Notes under the pieces: model-generated
Told to the model about the DNA's origin: nothing
What the model saw: only the letters and a program-made list of their open reading frames with translations
Databases searched by the model: none
Made by a program: the position numbers and the translations under genes
Part shown: positions 1 through 7,916 of the stretch, one piece after another
Numbering within the stretch: the stretch's first letter is position 1
How the letters are laid out: each line of letters begins with the position of its first letter
Source: Bacteroides sp.
Lineage (GTDB): Bacteria > Bacteroidota > Bacteroidia > Bacteroidales > Bacteroidaceae
Direction of reading: 5' to 3'
NCBI GenBank assembly: GCA_021204375.1
Contig: JAJPZL010000305.1
Span: forward strand, 1-12,074
Length of the DNA: 12,074 bases

Positions 1-2
1 AT

Positions 3-1553
3 AAATACTGGCCGTATGCCGGTATATTCTTACTGATGGTACCTCTTTTTCTGGGGAGAGACTTTAATCCGATGAATGAACTACGCTACCTCAGTATTGC
101 CGATGAAGCTCTTGAATTAAATAAGTTCTTAAGCTTTACAAACCAGGAAATACCCTATGCCGATAAGCCGCCCCTCTATTTCTGGTATATTATGTTGTGT
201 AAGACCCTGCTGGGTAAACACTCTATTTTCGCTTTAGAGTTGCTCTCCATCTTCTCCTCCTTAACCACCATCTGGATACTAAACCGGTGGGTAACCCGGG
301 AGAAAGCCGTTCCCGGTCCGGTATGGCCTGCCGGGCTGATGCTGATAACCAGCCTTTTTTATACAGGTACCTCCATTATGCTGCGTATGGATATTGTGAT
401 GTGTATGTTCATTGTAGCCGCACTCTATAGCTTTTACCGTATCTACCAGGGGAACCGTTCCAAACGAAATTTTTACCTCTTTCCCTTGCTTATCTTTATG
501 GCCCTTTTTACCAAAGGTCCTATGGGTATCTTAATTCCACTGGTCTCCACCCTCTCTTTCCTGGTCATAAAATGCCAATGGAGACTCATCGGAATGGTAT
601 GGGGATGGAGAACCTGGGGTGTAATCCTTGCGCTTTGTCTCCTCTGGTTCTGTGGAGTTTTTCTGGAAGGTGGTCCCGAATATCTGCACAACCTGCTTTT
701 CAATCAGACGGTAAACCGGGCCGTTGACTCTTTTCATCATAAAGAACCCTTTTACTACTATATGGTAAGGTATTGGTATTCGGTGGCTCCCTGGTCGTTG
801 TTATACGTACTCGTGATTGGTGCAGCTATCCGGCAGGACAAGATCCGTACCAACCTGGAACAATTCTTTCTCACTATTATAACAGCTACTTTTGTTACCC
901 TTTCGCTTATCAGTAGTAAAATTGAAATTTATTTGTTGCCGGTCTTCCCTTTTCTGGCCTATCTTACCTGGATGCTGATTCCCCGGCTCAAAAACAGACA
1001 GGTAGTCAATATCGGGATTGGAGTTCCGGCCTTTATCCTGTCGCTTGTCTTACCGGCCGGTTGTTTTATTCTCAAGGGTTCCGCCTACGAATTATATCGT
1101 ACTATCTGGACCTACCTGGCACTCTGTACTCTTTTTCTTTTCTCTGTTTGGGCTATCTTCTCCCTGATTAAGAAGCGAGAGGGTAAAAGTATTACTCTCC
1201 TGGCCTGGGGATTTCTATTATCGATCTTCTTCTTCTCTTTTAATATAACAGAAATAAACTCTTTTCTGGGTTATGGAGAGATCACTAAAAAATCGTTGGA
1301 GTTGACGGAAGGCGATAAAGAAGCTGTCTATTACTATTATAAAGTAGCCCGGGCCGAGAATATGGATGTTTACCTCGGAAAAGATCCGGTCCCACTCACA
1401 TTGGAAGAGATAACCGATAACGAATTCACTCCCGGTATTCTTTTCCTCAGGACCAAACATGTGGCACGGGAAGAGACGTTGGCAGAGTTTGTAGAGAAAC
1501 AAGATAAAAAATACCGTATCGGTAAACATTGGGTCATTGATTTAACAAAGTAA
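3..1553 (+). CDS. ArnT/PMT-type GT-C glycosyltransferase (5' end outside window)
   Basis: An integral inner-membrane glycosyltransferase of the ArnT/PMT (GT-C) type, expected to move a sugar from a polyprenyl-phosphate donor onto an envelope acceptor on the periplasmic face. The first ATG in the window is at 36, but the frame stays open upstream to the edge (KYWPYAGIFLL precedes that Met inside what looks like the first membrane helix), so the true start is probably outside the window. Counting from 36, NELRY (residues 14-18) matches the acidic DETRY-like loop motif of ArnT, and ADKPPLYFW (42-50) matches its FEKPxxxYW motif. About ten further hydrophobic segments follow to about residue 405. 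A soluble tail of roughly 100 residues ends the protein. Its stop lies 6 bp before the epimerase gene, so the two are likely co-transcribed. Family assignment is strong; donor and acceptor are unknown. Confidence 0.85.
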   Translation, partial: KYWPYAGIFLLMVPLFLGRDFNPMNELRYLSIADEALELNKFLSFTNQEIPYADKPPLYFWYIMLCKTLLGKHSIFALELLSIFSSLTTIWILNRWVTREKAVPGPVWPAGLMLITSLFYTGTSIMLRMDIVMCMFIVAALYSFYRIYQGNRSKRNFYLFPLLIFMALFTKGPMGILIPLVSTLSFLVIKCQWRLIGMVWGWRTWGVILALCLLWFCGVFLEGGPEYLHNLLFNQTVNRAVDSFHHKEPFYYYMVRYWYSVAPWSLLYVLVIGAAIRQDKIRTNLEQFFLTIITATFVTLSLISSKIEIYLLPVFPFLAYLTWMLIPRLKNRQVVNIGIGVPAFILSLVLPAGCFILKGSAYELYRTIWTYLALCTLFLFSVWAIFSLIKKREGKSITLLAWGFLLSIFFFSFNITEINSFLGYGEITKKSLELTEGDKEAVYYYYKVARAENMDVYLGKDPVPLTLEEITDNEFTPGILFLRTKHVAREETLAEFVEKQDKKYRIGKHWVIDLTK

Positions 1554-1559
1554 CGCATT

Positions 1560-2573
1560 ATGAAAATATTGATAACCGGTGCCGCCGGATTTATTGGATA
1601 CCACCTGGCCGGAGCATTGTTCGCAAAAGGAGCAGAAGTAGTCGGATTGGATAACCTCAATTCCTACTACGATGTTACCCTCAAGTACGGTCGCCTCCGG
1701 CAATTGGGTATAGAAGAGGGGAGAATCACCTCTTCGCCCGTAAAAAGTTCCTTTTATCCGGCCTTCCGCTTTGTCCGGATGGATATAGCCGATAAATCAG
1801 CACTGTTTACCCTCTTTGCCGAAGAGAAATTTGACACTATCTGCCACCTCGCTGCCCAGGCCGGGGTACGTTACTCCTTAGAGAATCCCGATGCCTATAT
1901 AGAATCCAATATCACCGGATTTATCAATATCCTGGAAGCCTGCAGACAGTATCCCGTTTCCCACCTTATCTATGCCAGCTCCAGCAGTGTATACGGGTTA
2001 AATACTAAAGTCCCTTATACAGAGAGCGATCAGACAGACGCTCCTGCCAGCCTCTATGCAGCTACCAAAAAGGCAGACGAACTTCTCTGCCACGCCTATA
2101 GCCACCTCTTTAAGATCCCCGCTACCGGTGTACGCTTCTTTACCGTATACGGTCCCTGGGGTCGTCCCGATATGGCCCCATTCCTCTTTATGAAAGCCAT
2201 CCTGGAAGAGAAGCCTATCCAGGTATTTAATAACGGAGCCATGCAACGCGACTTTACCTATATAGACGATGTTGTAGCCGGACTCGAAAAAATAATCTTT
2301 GCCGCTCCCCCTACGGGCGATCTTCCCTGCCGGGTCTATAACATTGGCCACTCTTCCCCCGTACAACTGATGGATTTTATCCGTACGATAGAAGAGGTGA
2401 CCGGAAAAACCGCGGTGAAGAACTTCCGGGAAATGCAGCCCGGAGATGTACTTACTACCTATGCCGATACCACCTCCTTAGAAAAAGATTACGGGTATAA
2501 GCCCTCCATATCAATACAGGAAGGAATCCGTAATTTCTACCAATGGTATCTTGAGGAGAATCCTCTGGGGTAA
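1560..2573 (+). CDS. NAD-dependent epimerase, UDP-glucuronate 4-epimerase type
   Basis: A 337-aa cytoplasmic extended-SDR nucleotide-sugar epimerase, most likely interconverting UDP-glucuronate and UDP-galacturonate (LpsL/CapI type). The Rossmann glycine motif GAAGFIG is at residues 7-13, followed by the LDNLNSYYD segment (30-38) typical of this group. Asp31 probably binds the NAD ribose. The catalytic set is SSSSVYG (140-146) with Tyr166 and Lys170 in YAATK. RFFTVYGPWGRPDMAP (192-207) and NGAMQRDFTYIDDV (225-238) are substrate-side signatures I associate with UDP-glucuronate epimerases. The length is normal for the family. It starts 6 bp after the GT-C gene, suggesting that it makes the sugar nucleotide behind that enzyme's lipid-linked donor. 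The SDR family is certain. The UDP-GlcA specificity is likely, but UDP-Glc/UDP-GlcNAc 4-epimerase activity is not excluded. Confidence 0.85.
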   Translation: MKILITGAAGFIGYHLAGALFAKGAEVVGLDNLNSYYDVTLKYGRLRQLGIEEGRITSSPVKSSFYPAFRFVRMDIADKSALFTLFAEEKFDTICHLAAQAGVRYSLENPDAYIESNITGFINILEACRQYPVSHLIYASSSSVYGLNTKVPYTESDQTDAPASLYAATKKADELLCHAYSHLFKIPATGVRFFTVYGPWGRPDMAPFLFMKAILEEKPIQVFNNGAMQRDFTYIDDVVAGLEKIIFAAPPTGDLPCRVYNIGHSSPVQLMDFIRTIEEVTGKTAVKNFREMQPGDVLTTYADTTSLEKDYGYKPSISIQEGIRNFYQWYLEENPLG

Positions 2574-2637
2574 AACCGGTCTATCCTTTAGCCTCACCGG
2601 CCGTTCTTTCAGAACTCTTCTCCGATGATTATTACCA

Positions 2638-2683
2638 CCCGGAGTTGAACCCCCGGGCTAAAATCGTTTGGGCCTTCAGCCCA
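2638..2683. repeat. REP-like double hairpin in the intergenic gap
   Basis: Two short inverted repeats lie side by side in the 208-bp gap between the epimerase and symporter genes. Arm CCCGG (2638-2642) pairs with CCGGG (2653-2657), and TGGGC (2669-2673) pairs with GCCCA (2679-2683) around a CTTCA loop. GC-rich paired hairpins of this kind (GAGTTGAAC, GGGCTAAAATCG, TTCAGCCC) resemble dispersed intergenic palindromes I associate with Bacteroidales genomes, but only one copy is visible here. The second hairpin is followed by a T-rich stretch (2685-2710), so it could also end transcription of the upstream two-gene unit. Confidence 0.4.
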
Positions 2684-2757
2684 TCCTTTATAACCTATTT
2701 TCTTTTCCCCTTCCCAACAAACTATACAAGGGGGGCAGGCGTTTTCAAATAAAATAG

Positions 2758-2765
2758 TAAATTTG
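2758..2765 (+). promoter_or_regulatory. Bacteroidetes-type -7 promoter box for the salvage operon
   Basis: TAAATTTG is a full match to the Bacteroidetes -7 consensus TAnnTTTG. It sits 16 bp before the symporter ATG at 2782, so transcription would begin about 10 nt upstream of the start codon, giving a very short leader. No TTTG -33 element is present at the usual spacing of about 19-21 bp; the TTTTC at 2742-2746 is too close. It is the only good promoter candidate before the seven-gene operon. Confidence 0.4.
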
Positions 2766-2781
2766 GAACCAAAACACCCGT

Positions 2782-4233
2782 ATGAGTCCGTTAGCCGTTG
2801 TTGTAACCATTCTCATCTATTTTGCCCTTCTTTTCGTCATCTCCTGGATAGCAGGCCGCCGGGCCGATAACCAGGGGTTCTTTGTCGGTAACCGTAAATC
2901 CAGGTGGTATGTAGTCGCTTTTGCCATGATCGGTTCTACCATTTCAGGCGTTACCTTTGTATCCGTACCCGGTATGGTAGCGGCCGGTAGCTTCTCCTAC
3001 CTGCAGATGGTACTCGGCTTTATTATCGGACAGCTGATCATTGCTTATCTACTGGTACCCCTCTTTTACCGCCTCAACTTAGTCTCTATCTACGAATACC
3101 TGGAGCAGCGTTTTGGCATCTCCACCTATAAAACCGGTGCCTGGTTCTTATTTATTTCCAAAATGCTGGGAGCCTCCGTACGCCTCTTCCTGGTCTGTAT
3201 CGTTTTCCAGCTACTGGTTTTCCAGCCTTTCGGGCTTCCTTTCGTACTCAATGTACTGCTAACCGTCATTGTGGTGTGGCTCTATACCTTCCGGGGAGGT
3301 GTCAAATCGCTTATCTGGACCGATAGCTTCAAAACCTGCTGCCTGATCGTTTCCGTGATCCTCACCATCTACTATATCTTCGGCAACCTGCAACTCAGCT
3401 TTACCGGCATGTTAAATACCATCTTTGACAACCCCGATTCCCGCATCTTCTTCTTTGACGATATCAACGACCGCCGATTCTTTTTCAAACAGTTCCTGGC
3501 CGGTGTCTTCACCATGATCGCCACCAACGGGCTCGACCAGGATATGATGCAGCGCAACCTGAGTTGCCGCAATTCGGCTGATGCCCGTAAAAATATGATA
3601 GTCAGTGTACTGTGCCAGTTTGTAGTGATCCTGCTGTTCCTGATGCTGGGGGTACTCCTCTACACCTTTATGGACCGGAACGCCCTGCCTTTGCCAGACA
3701 AATCCGACGAGCTCTTTCCCCTGATCGCTACCGGAGGCTATTTCCCCCCTGTGGTAGGCATCCTCTTTGTGATCGGACTGGTGGCCGCCGCCTATTCAGC
3801 CGCCGGCTCCGCCCTGACCGCCCTCACCACCTCCTTTACCGTCGATGTACTGGGCATAAAGAATAAAGACGAAGCAGCCGTACAAAAACTCCGTCAGCGG
3901 GTCCAGCTCTCAATGGCCCTGATGATGGGAATTGTCATTATAGTAATAAACCGGCTCAACAACACCAGTGTCATTGATGCAGTCTATACCCTGGCCAGCT
4001 ATACCTACGGGCCTATCCTGGGGCTCTTTGCCTTTGGCATCTTTACAAAAAAAGTGTACGATAAATATATCCCTTTAGTAGCCCTGCTTTCGCCCCTTCT
4101 CTGTCTGATCCTTCAAAAGAATTCCGAAAAGTGGTTTAACAGCTATGTATTCAGTTATGAACTTCTTATATTCAACGCCCTCTTTACCTGCATAGGATTG
4201 TGGCTTTTACAAAAAAAAGAAAGAACCGTATGA
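2782..4233 (+). CDS. SSS-family sodium:solute symporter
   Basis: A 483-aa inner-membrane transporter of the sodium:solute symporter family (LeuT fold, about 13 helices), first gene of the operon. Recognisable parts are the N-terminal GRRADNQGFFVGNRKSRW (25-42), GSTISGVTFVSVPG (51-64) around the unwound first core helix, SIYEYLEQRFG (102-112), DQDMMQRNLSCRNSADARK (252-270), and the helix with AAAYSAAGSALTALTTSF (335-352), which supplies Na+-site residues in this family. Its position in an operon with murK and murQ suggests a substrate from peptidoglycan or amino-sugar turnover, but the sequence does not define it. Relatives I remember have Asp where this protein has Gly342, which could be a natural variant. 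The stop overlaps the next gene by 4 nt (ATGA), indicating translational coupling. Confidence 0.88.
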   Translation: MSPLAVVVTILIYFALLFVISWIAGRRADNQGFFVGNRKSRWYVVAFAMIGSTISGVTFVSVPGMVAAGSFSYLQMVLGFIIGQLIIAYLLVPLFYRLNLVSIYEYLEQRFGISTYKTGAWFLFISKMLGASVRLFLVCIVFQLLVFQPFGLPFVLNVLLTVIVVWLYTFRGGVKSLIWTDSFKTCCLIVSVILTIYYIFGNLQLSFTGMLNTIFDNPDSRIFFFDDINDRRFFFKQFLAGVFTMIATNGLDQDMMQRNLSCRNSADARKNMIVSVLCQFVVILLFLMLGVLLYTFMDRNALPLPDKSDELFPLIATGGYFPPVVGILFVIGLVAAAYSAAGSALTALTTSFTVDVLGIKNKDEAAVQKLRQRVQLSMALMMGIVIIVINRLNNTSVIDAVYTLASYTYGPILGLFAFGIFTKKVYDKYIPLVALLSPLLCLILQKNSEKWFNSYVFSYELLIFNALFTCIGLWLLQKKERTV

Positions 4234-5711
4234 AGAAAAAGATAACCTGTTTTATCCCGTTTGCCGGACAACCAGTAGAAGAGACGGTAGCCCGTTTACG
4301 GGAGTCGGAGTTGGTCCATAAAATATACCTGCTGGAGACCCTTCCCACAGCCGGGGAAGTAGAAGGCTGCGAAAAACTACCCGTAGACTCCCTTACCTCC
4401 GCTGCCACGATCAAAGCCATCGCAGCCCGTTCCGATACCCACTCCACCCTGCTCTATACTCGGTACACCCCACTGGTTCCCGGATTTTTTGCCTTGGAAC
4501 GGATGTACGATGTGCTACAGGATTCAGGAGCCGGAATGGTCTATGCCGACCACTACCGGCAAAAAGGAGAGGAGCGAGTTGCTACCCCTCTGATCGATTA
4601 TCAGCCGGGCAGCCTGCGGGACGATTTTAACTTCGGCTCCCTGCTTCTCTACAACACCCGTTTCCTCAGACAGGTTGTTGCCCGTCTGGAGGATGAGTAC
4701 CGGTTTGCAGCCCTCTATGCCCTGCGGCTCAACCTATCGCAGGAGGCTCCCCTGGTACATATCAATGAATACCTATATACCGAGGTAGAAGAGGACAACC
4801 GCCGAGCAGAAGAGAAAATGTTCGACTATGTAGACCCGAAGAACAGGGCGGTACAGATTGAAATGGAGCAGGCCTGTACCCGTCACCTGAAAGCAATAGG
4901 AGCCTACCTGGAACCTCTTTTTAAAGAGATAGATCCGGAACAAGGAGACTTTGCCCGGAAAGTATCCGTCATTATACCCGTCCGTAACCGGGCCCGTACT
5001 ATTGAAGAGGCCATCCGTTCGGTACTATCCCAGCAAACCGACTTCCCTTTTAACCTGATCGTAGTCGATAACCACTCTACGGACGGCACTACAGAGATCA
5101 TCCGGCAATATAGTGCAGACTCCCGCCTCCTGCACCTGATCCCTGACCGCAGCGACCTCGGCATAGGCGGTTGCTGGAATACCGCACTCTTTCATCCTGC
5201 CTGCGGCCGATTTACCGTGCAACTCGATAGTGACAACCGGTATAAAGACGAAACAACCCTGCAGAAAATACGAGATACCTTCTACAAAGAGCGGTGTGCC
5301 ATGGTGGTAGGCATCTATATGATGACCGACTTTACCCTGCGGATGATCCCGCCCGGTATTATTGACCACCGGGAATGGACACCCGGTAACGGACCCAACA
5401 ACGCCTTCCGGATTAACGGGCTGGGTGCTCCCCGGGCCTTCTATACCCCCCTTCTCCGGGAAATCCGCCTGCCCAATACCAGTTACGGAGAAGATTATGC
5501 AGTGGCGCTGAGAATATCCCGGGAGTACCGGATCGGACGCATCTACGAAGTGATCTATCTCTGCCGCCGGTGGGAAGACAACTCAGACGCCTCCCTGAAT
5601 ATAGAAACGATCAACCGTTACAATACCTACAAAGACCGCATCCGCACCTGGGAACTTACTGCCCGGATAGCCCTAAATAAAAAGAGAAACGAATATGGAG
5701 ATAAAATCTGA
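4230..5711 (+). CDS. Family 2 glycosyltransferase with degenerate N-terminal GT-A domain
   Basis: A 493-aa cytoplasmic protein. I chose the ATG at 4230, which overlaps the symporter stop as ATGA, over an upstream GTG at 4200 buried in that gene. The C-terminal half is a clear GT2 GT-A domain. SVIIPVRNRARTIEEAI starts near residue 246, NLIVVDNHSTDGT follows, the metal-binding DSD is at 333-335, a GED motif is at 420-422 and CRRWEDNSDA lies beyond. The N-terminal ~240 residues look like a second, worn GT-A fold: CFIPFAGQPVEETVARLRES at the front, then MVYADHYR and FNFGSLLLYNTRF, with no clear DXD. It sits within a peptidoglycan-salvage operon, where a glycosyltransferase is unexpected. It may act on an intracellular muropeptide or on a separate envelope glycan. 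The family is certain; donor and acceptor are unknown. Confidence 0.82.
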   Translation: MKKKITCFIPFAGQPVEETVARLRESELVHKIYLLETLPTAGEVEGCEKLPVDSLTSAATIKAIAARSDTHSTLLYTRYTPLVPGFFALERMYDVLQDSGAGMVYADHYRQKGEERVATPLIDYQPGSLRDDFNFGSLLLYNTRFLRQVVARLEDEYRFAALYALRLNLSQEAPLVHINEYLYTEVEEDNRRAEEKMFDYVDPKNRAVQIEMEQACTRHLKAIGAYLEPLFKEIDPEQGDFARKVSVIIPVRNRARTIEEAIRSVLSQQTDFPFNLIVVDNHSTDGTTEIIRQYSADSRLLHLIPDRSDLGIGGCWNTALFHPACGRFTVQLDSDNRYKDETTLQKIRDTFYKERCAMVVGIYMMTDFTLRMIPPGIIDHREWTPGNGPNNAFRINGLGAPRAFYTPLLREIRLPNTSYGEDYAVALRISREYRIGRIYEVIYLCRRWEDNSDASLNIETINRYNTYKDRIRTWELTARIALNKKRNEYGDKI

Positions 5712-6600
5712 TACCCTCCGGGAATTTTTCCGCCGGCAACTATAGGAGTGGCCCTTGGTAGCCGCCCATTACCGGCAGCTGCAAAACGTTCAGAACCGTA
5801 CTTTCCGGATTGGGAGAGCCACGGTAGAAGTACAGTTCAATCCCGAAAGAATCCGCTCTTCCGGTGCCAAAGTAGATGCCACCTCCATCAGCCGTCGTCC
5901 CTGTTTCCTGTGCAGGGAGAACAGGCCCCCTGAGCAGCACGCTCTTCCCTTTGGAGAGCGGTACGAGATCTTAGTGAACCCTTATCCCATTTTCCCATAC
6001 CACTTTACTCTTCCCGACCGGGCACATGCCCCCCAGAAGATAGCGGGACGGGTAGGAGAGATGCTTACCCTGGCACAAGCCCTGCAACCGTTTGTTATCC
6101 TTTACAATGGCCCTGCCAGTGGTGCCTCCGCACCCGACCATTTCCATTTCCAGGCCATTCCCGGAGGTATCCTTCCCGTACAAAAAGAGTGGAAGCAGTG
6201 TGGCATTGCAGAGCGCGACAAAGAGGATACCGTCATGCTGATCAATTACAGCGAATATCTCCGAACCCTTTGGGTACTCAGGGCTTCCGTCAAAGAAGAG
6301 CTGGAAACCCTCTTTGAAAAACTATACCATACCCTTCCCATCCGGGAGGAAGATATAGAACCCGCTACGAACTTAGCGTGCTGGTACGAAGCAGGAGAGT
6401 GGATCCTCACCCTGTTCCCACGCAGCCGGCACCGTCCCCGGCACTTTTACCGTCCCGATGGAAAAGATATGCTCATCAGCCCCGGAGTGGTCGATATGGC
6501 AGGCGTACTGATTCTGCCCCGGGAAGAAGATTTCCACACGATCACCGAAGCTATCATCCGGGAAGCTTATAGCGATGTAACCCTGAAAAACAAAGAGTAG
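5695..6600 (+). pseudogene. DUF4922 (HIT/GalT-like) protein with in-frame amber stop at codon 17
   Basis: The natural start is the ATG at 5695, overlapping the end of the GT2 gene by 17 nt. It reads MEIKSDTLREFFRRQL, then TAG at 5743-5745, then EWPLVAAHYRQLQN in the same frame to the stop at 6600. Read through, the protein is 301 aa. The only start after the stop is a TTG at 5755, which would remove a conserved-looking N-terminal helix. Restored numbering places RRPCFLC (Cys70, Cys73) and DHFHFQAIPGG (His149, His151, Gln153). A CxxC plus H-x-H-x-Q pair is typical of the HIT/galactose-1-phosphate uridylyltransferase/Ap4A-phosphorylase fold, and I recall this group as DUF4922. A nucleotidyl-transfer or phosphorolysis role on a sugar phosphate or nucleotide is inferred. 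It lies 2 nt before the SpoIID gene. The rest of the frame is undamaged, so the stop is recent or an error. Confidence 0.75.
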
Positions 6601-6602
6601 CC

Positions 6603-7916
6603 ATGGAAAGAGAACCGATAATTCGCGTTGGCATTTTACGGAGTCCCCGTATCATTATAGCCCTGCATGGCCGCTACCAGACAGGCGGCCGGCAGATAGA
6701 AGGAGTCCAACACATGCAGATCAGGCAGGGAGCCATCACCTGGCAGGGAGCGCACTACCAGGAGCTTCTGTTTGAACCTGTTGATGAACACTCTTTCTTT
6801 GAACTCAAAGAGATAACTATCGGACTGGGTTTTCACTGGCAGCAGCAGGAAGATCAACGCTTTGAAGGAGCTTTGCAGGTGATCGTAGCGGATGAGACCC
6901 TACAGGCGATCAACCGGATCGGGGTAGAAAGCTACTTAGAGAGTGCCATCTCCTCGGAGATGAAGGCGACCGCCTCGCCGGAGTTTCTCAAAAGCCACGC
7001 TGTGATCTTCCGGAACTGGCTCCTGTCCCAGTTAGCAACCAACCGGGAGGAGGCAACCCTGCACCAACCGGAAAACCTGCCTGAAACAGGAACAACCTAT
7101 ATCCGCTGGTACGATAAACAGGAACATACCCTCTTTGATGTATGCGCCGACGACCATTGCCAGCGTTACCAGGGCATTACCCGTATTCTCTCTGCCGGAG
7201 CCCGCCAGGCAGTAGCCGCTACCCGGGGAGAGGTACTCCGGTACGGAGCAGCTATCTGCGATGCCCGTTTCTCCAAATGCTGCGGAGGAGCCCTCGAAGA
7301 GTATGCCACCTGTTGGGAAGATCGCTCTTATCCCTATCTCACCGGAAAAAGAGACTGGAAACTAAACAGCGACTTCCCCGACCTGCGCCAGGAAAAAGAG
7401 GCAGAACGATGGATCCACAGCCGGCCCCCCGCTTTCTGCAACGTAGAGAGCGACGAGATCCTTTCCAGGGTACTCAACCGGTACGATCGCCAAACCGCTG
7501 GCTTTTTCCGCTGGCAGGTCGAATATACACAGGCAGAACTGGCCGCCCTGGTCAACAGCCGCACTCCTGTAGAGGTAGGAGATATCATAAACCTCGTCCC
7601 GCTGGAAAGAGGAAGCTCCGGACGCATCATCCGGTTAAAAATTATAGGTACCCTGCGTACCCTTATCATAGGCAAGGAGCTTGAGATCCGCCGGATCCTC
7701 TCCACCTCCCACCTTTATAGTTCCGCTTTTACAGTCAGCCGTACAAACTTTACAGGCCCGCTTCCCGGTACATTTACCCTATCCGGAGCCGGCTGGGGAC
7801 ACGGAGTCGGATTGTGCCAGATCGGAGCCGCTGTCATGGGAGAGGAGAGCTACTCCTATAACCAGATCCTTACTCACTATTATCCCGGTTCCCACATAGA
7901 AAAAATGTATGAATAA
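6603..7916 (+). CDS. SpoIID/LytB-domain protein, putative lytic transglycosylase without signal peptide
   Basis: A 437-aa protein with the SpoIID/LytB domain, a family that includes the lytic transglycosylase SpoIID acting on denuded peptidoglycan glycan strands. Signatures are RIGVESYLESAISSEMKATA (105-124), with Glu119 as the likely catalytic acid, SHAVIFRNWLL (131-141), a Cys/His cluster HTLFDVCADDHCQRYQG (175-191), CCGGALEEYATCWED (226-240) and the C-terminal GAGWGHGVGLCQIGAAVM (395-412) and YNQILTHYYPGS (419-430). His175, Cys181, His185 and Cys186 are arranged like the zinc ligands described for clostridial SpoIID. The N-terminus (MEREPIIRVGILRSPRIIIAL) is a beta-strand-like stretch without a charged-hydrophobic signal peptide or lipobox, so a cytoplasmic location is plausible. 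That would suit processing of muropeptides brought in by the next gene's permease. Its stop overlaps that gene by 8 nt (ATGAATAA). Confidence 0.85.
   Translation: MEREPIIRVGILRSPRIIIALHGRYQTGGRQIEGVQHMQIRQGAITWQGAHYQELLFEPVDEHSFFELKEITIGLGFHWQQQEDQRFEGALQVIVADETLQAINRIGVESYLESAISSEMKATASPEFLKSHAVIFRNWLLSQLATNREEATLHQPENLPETGTTYIRWYDKQEHTLFDVCADDHCQRYQGITRILSAGARQAVAATRGEVLRYGAAICDARFSKCCGGALEEYATCWEDRSYPYLTGKRDWKLNSDFPDLRQEKEAERWIHSRPPAFCNVESDEILSRVLNRYDRQTAGFFRWQVEYTQAELAALVNSRTPVEVGDIINLVPLERGSSGRIIRLKIIGTLRTLIIGKELEIRRILSTSHLYSSAFTVSRTNFTGPLPGTFTLSGAGWGHGVGLCQIGAAVMGEESYSYNQILTHYYPGSHIEKMYE

Noticed and set aside
2576..2600. A possible terminator directly after the epimerase gene (CCGGT...ACCGG)
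   Set aside because: The stem is only 5 bp with a 15-nt loop and no T run follows; ACCGGT motifs are frequent in this sequence.
7142..7684. A 180-codon plus-strand frame within the SpoIID gene
   Set aside because: It is very rich in Arg and Pro, as expected of an out-of-frame reading of GC-rich codons, and lies wholly inside a gene with clear family motifs.
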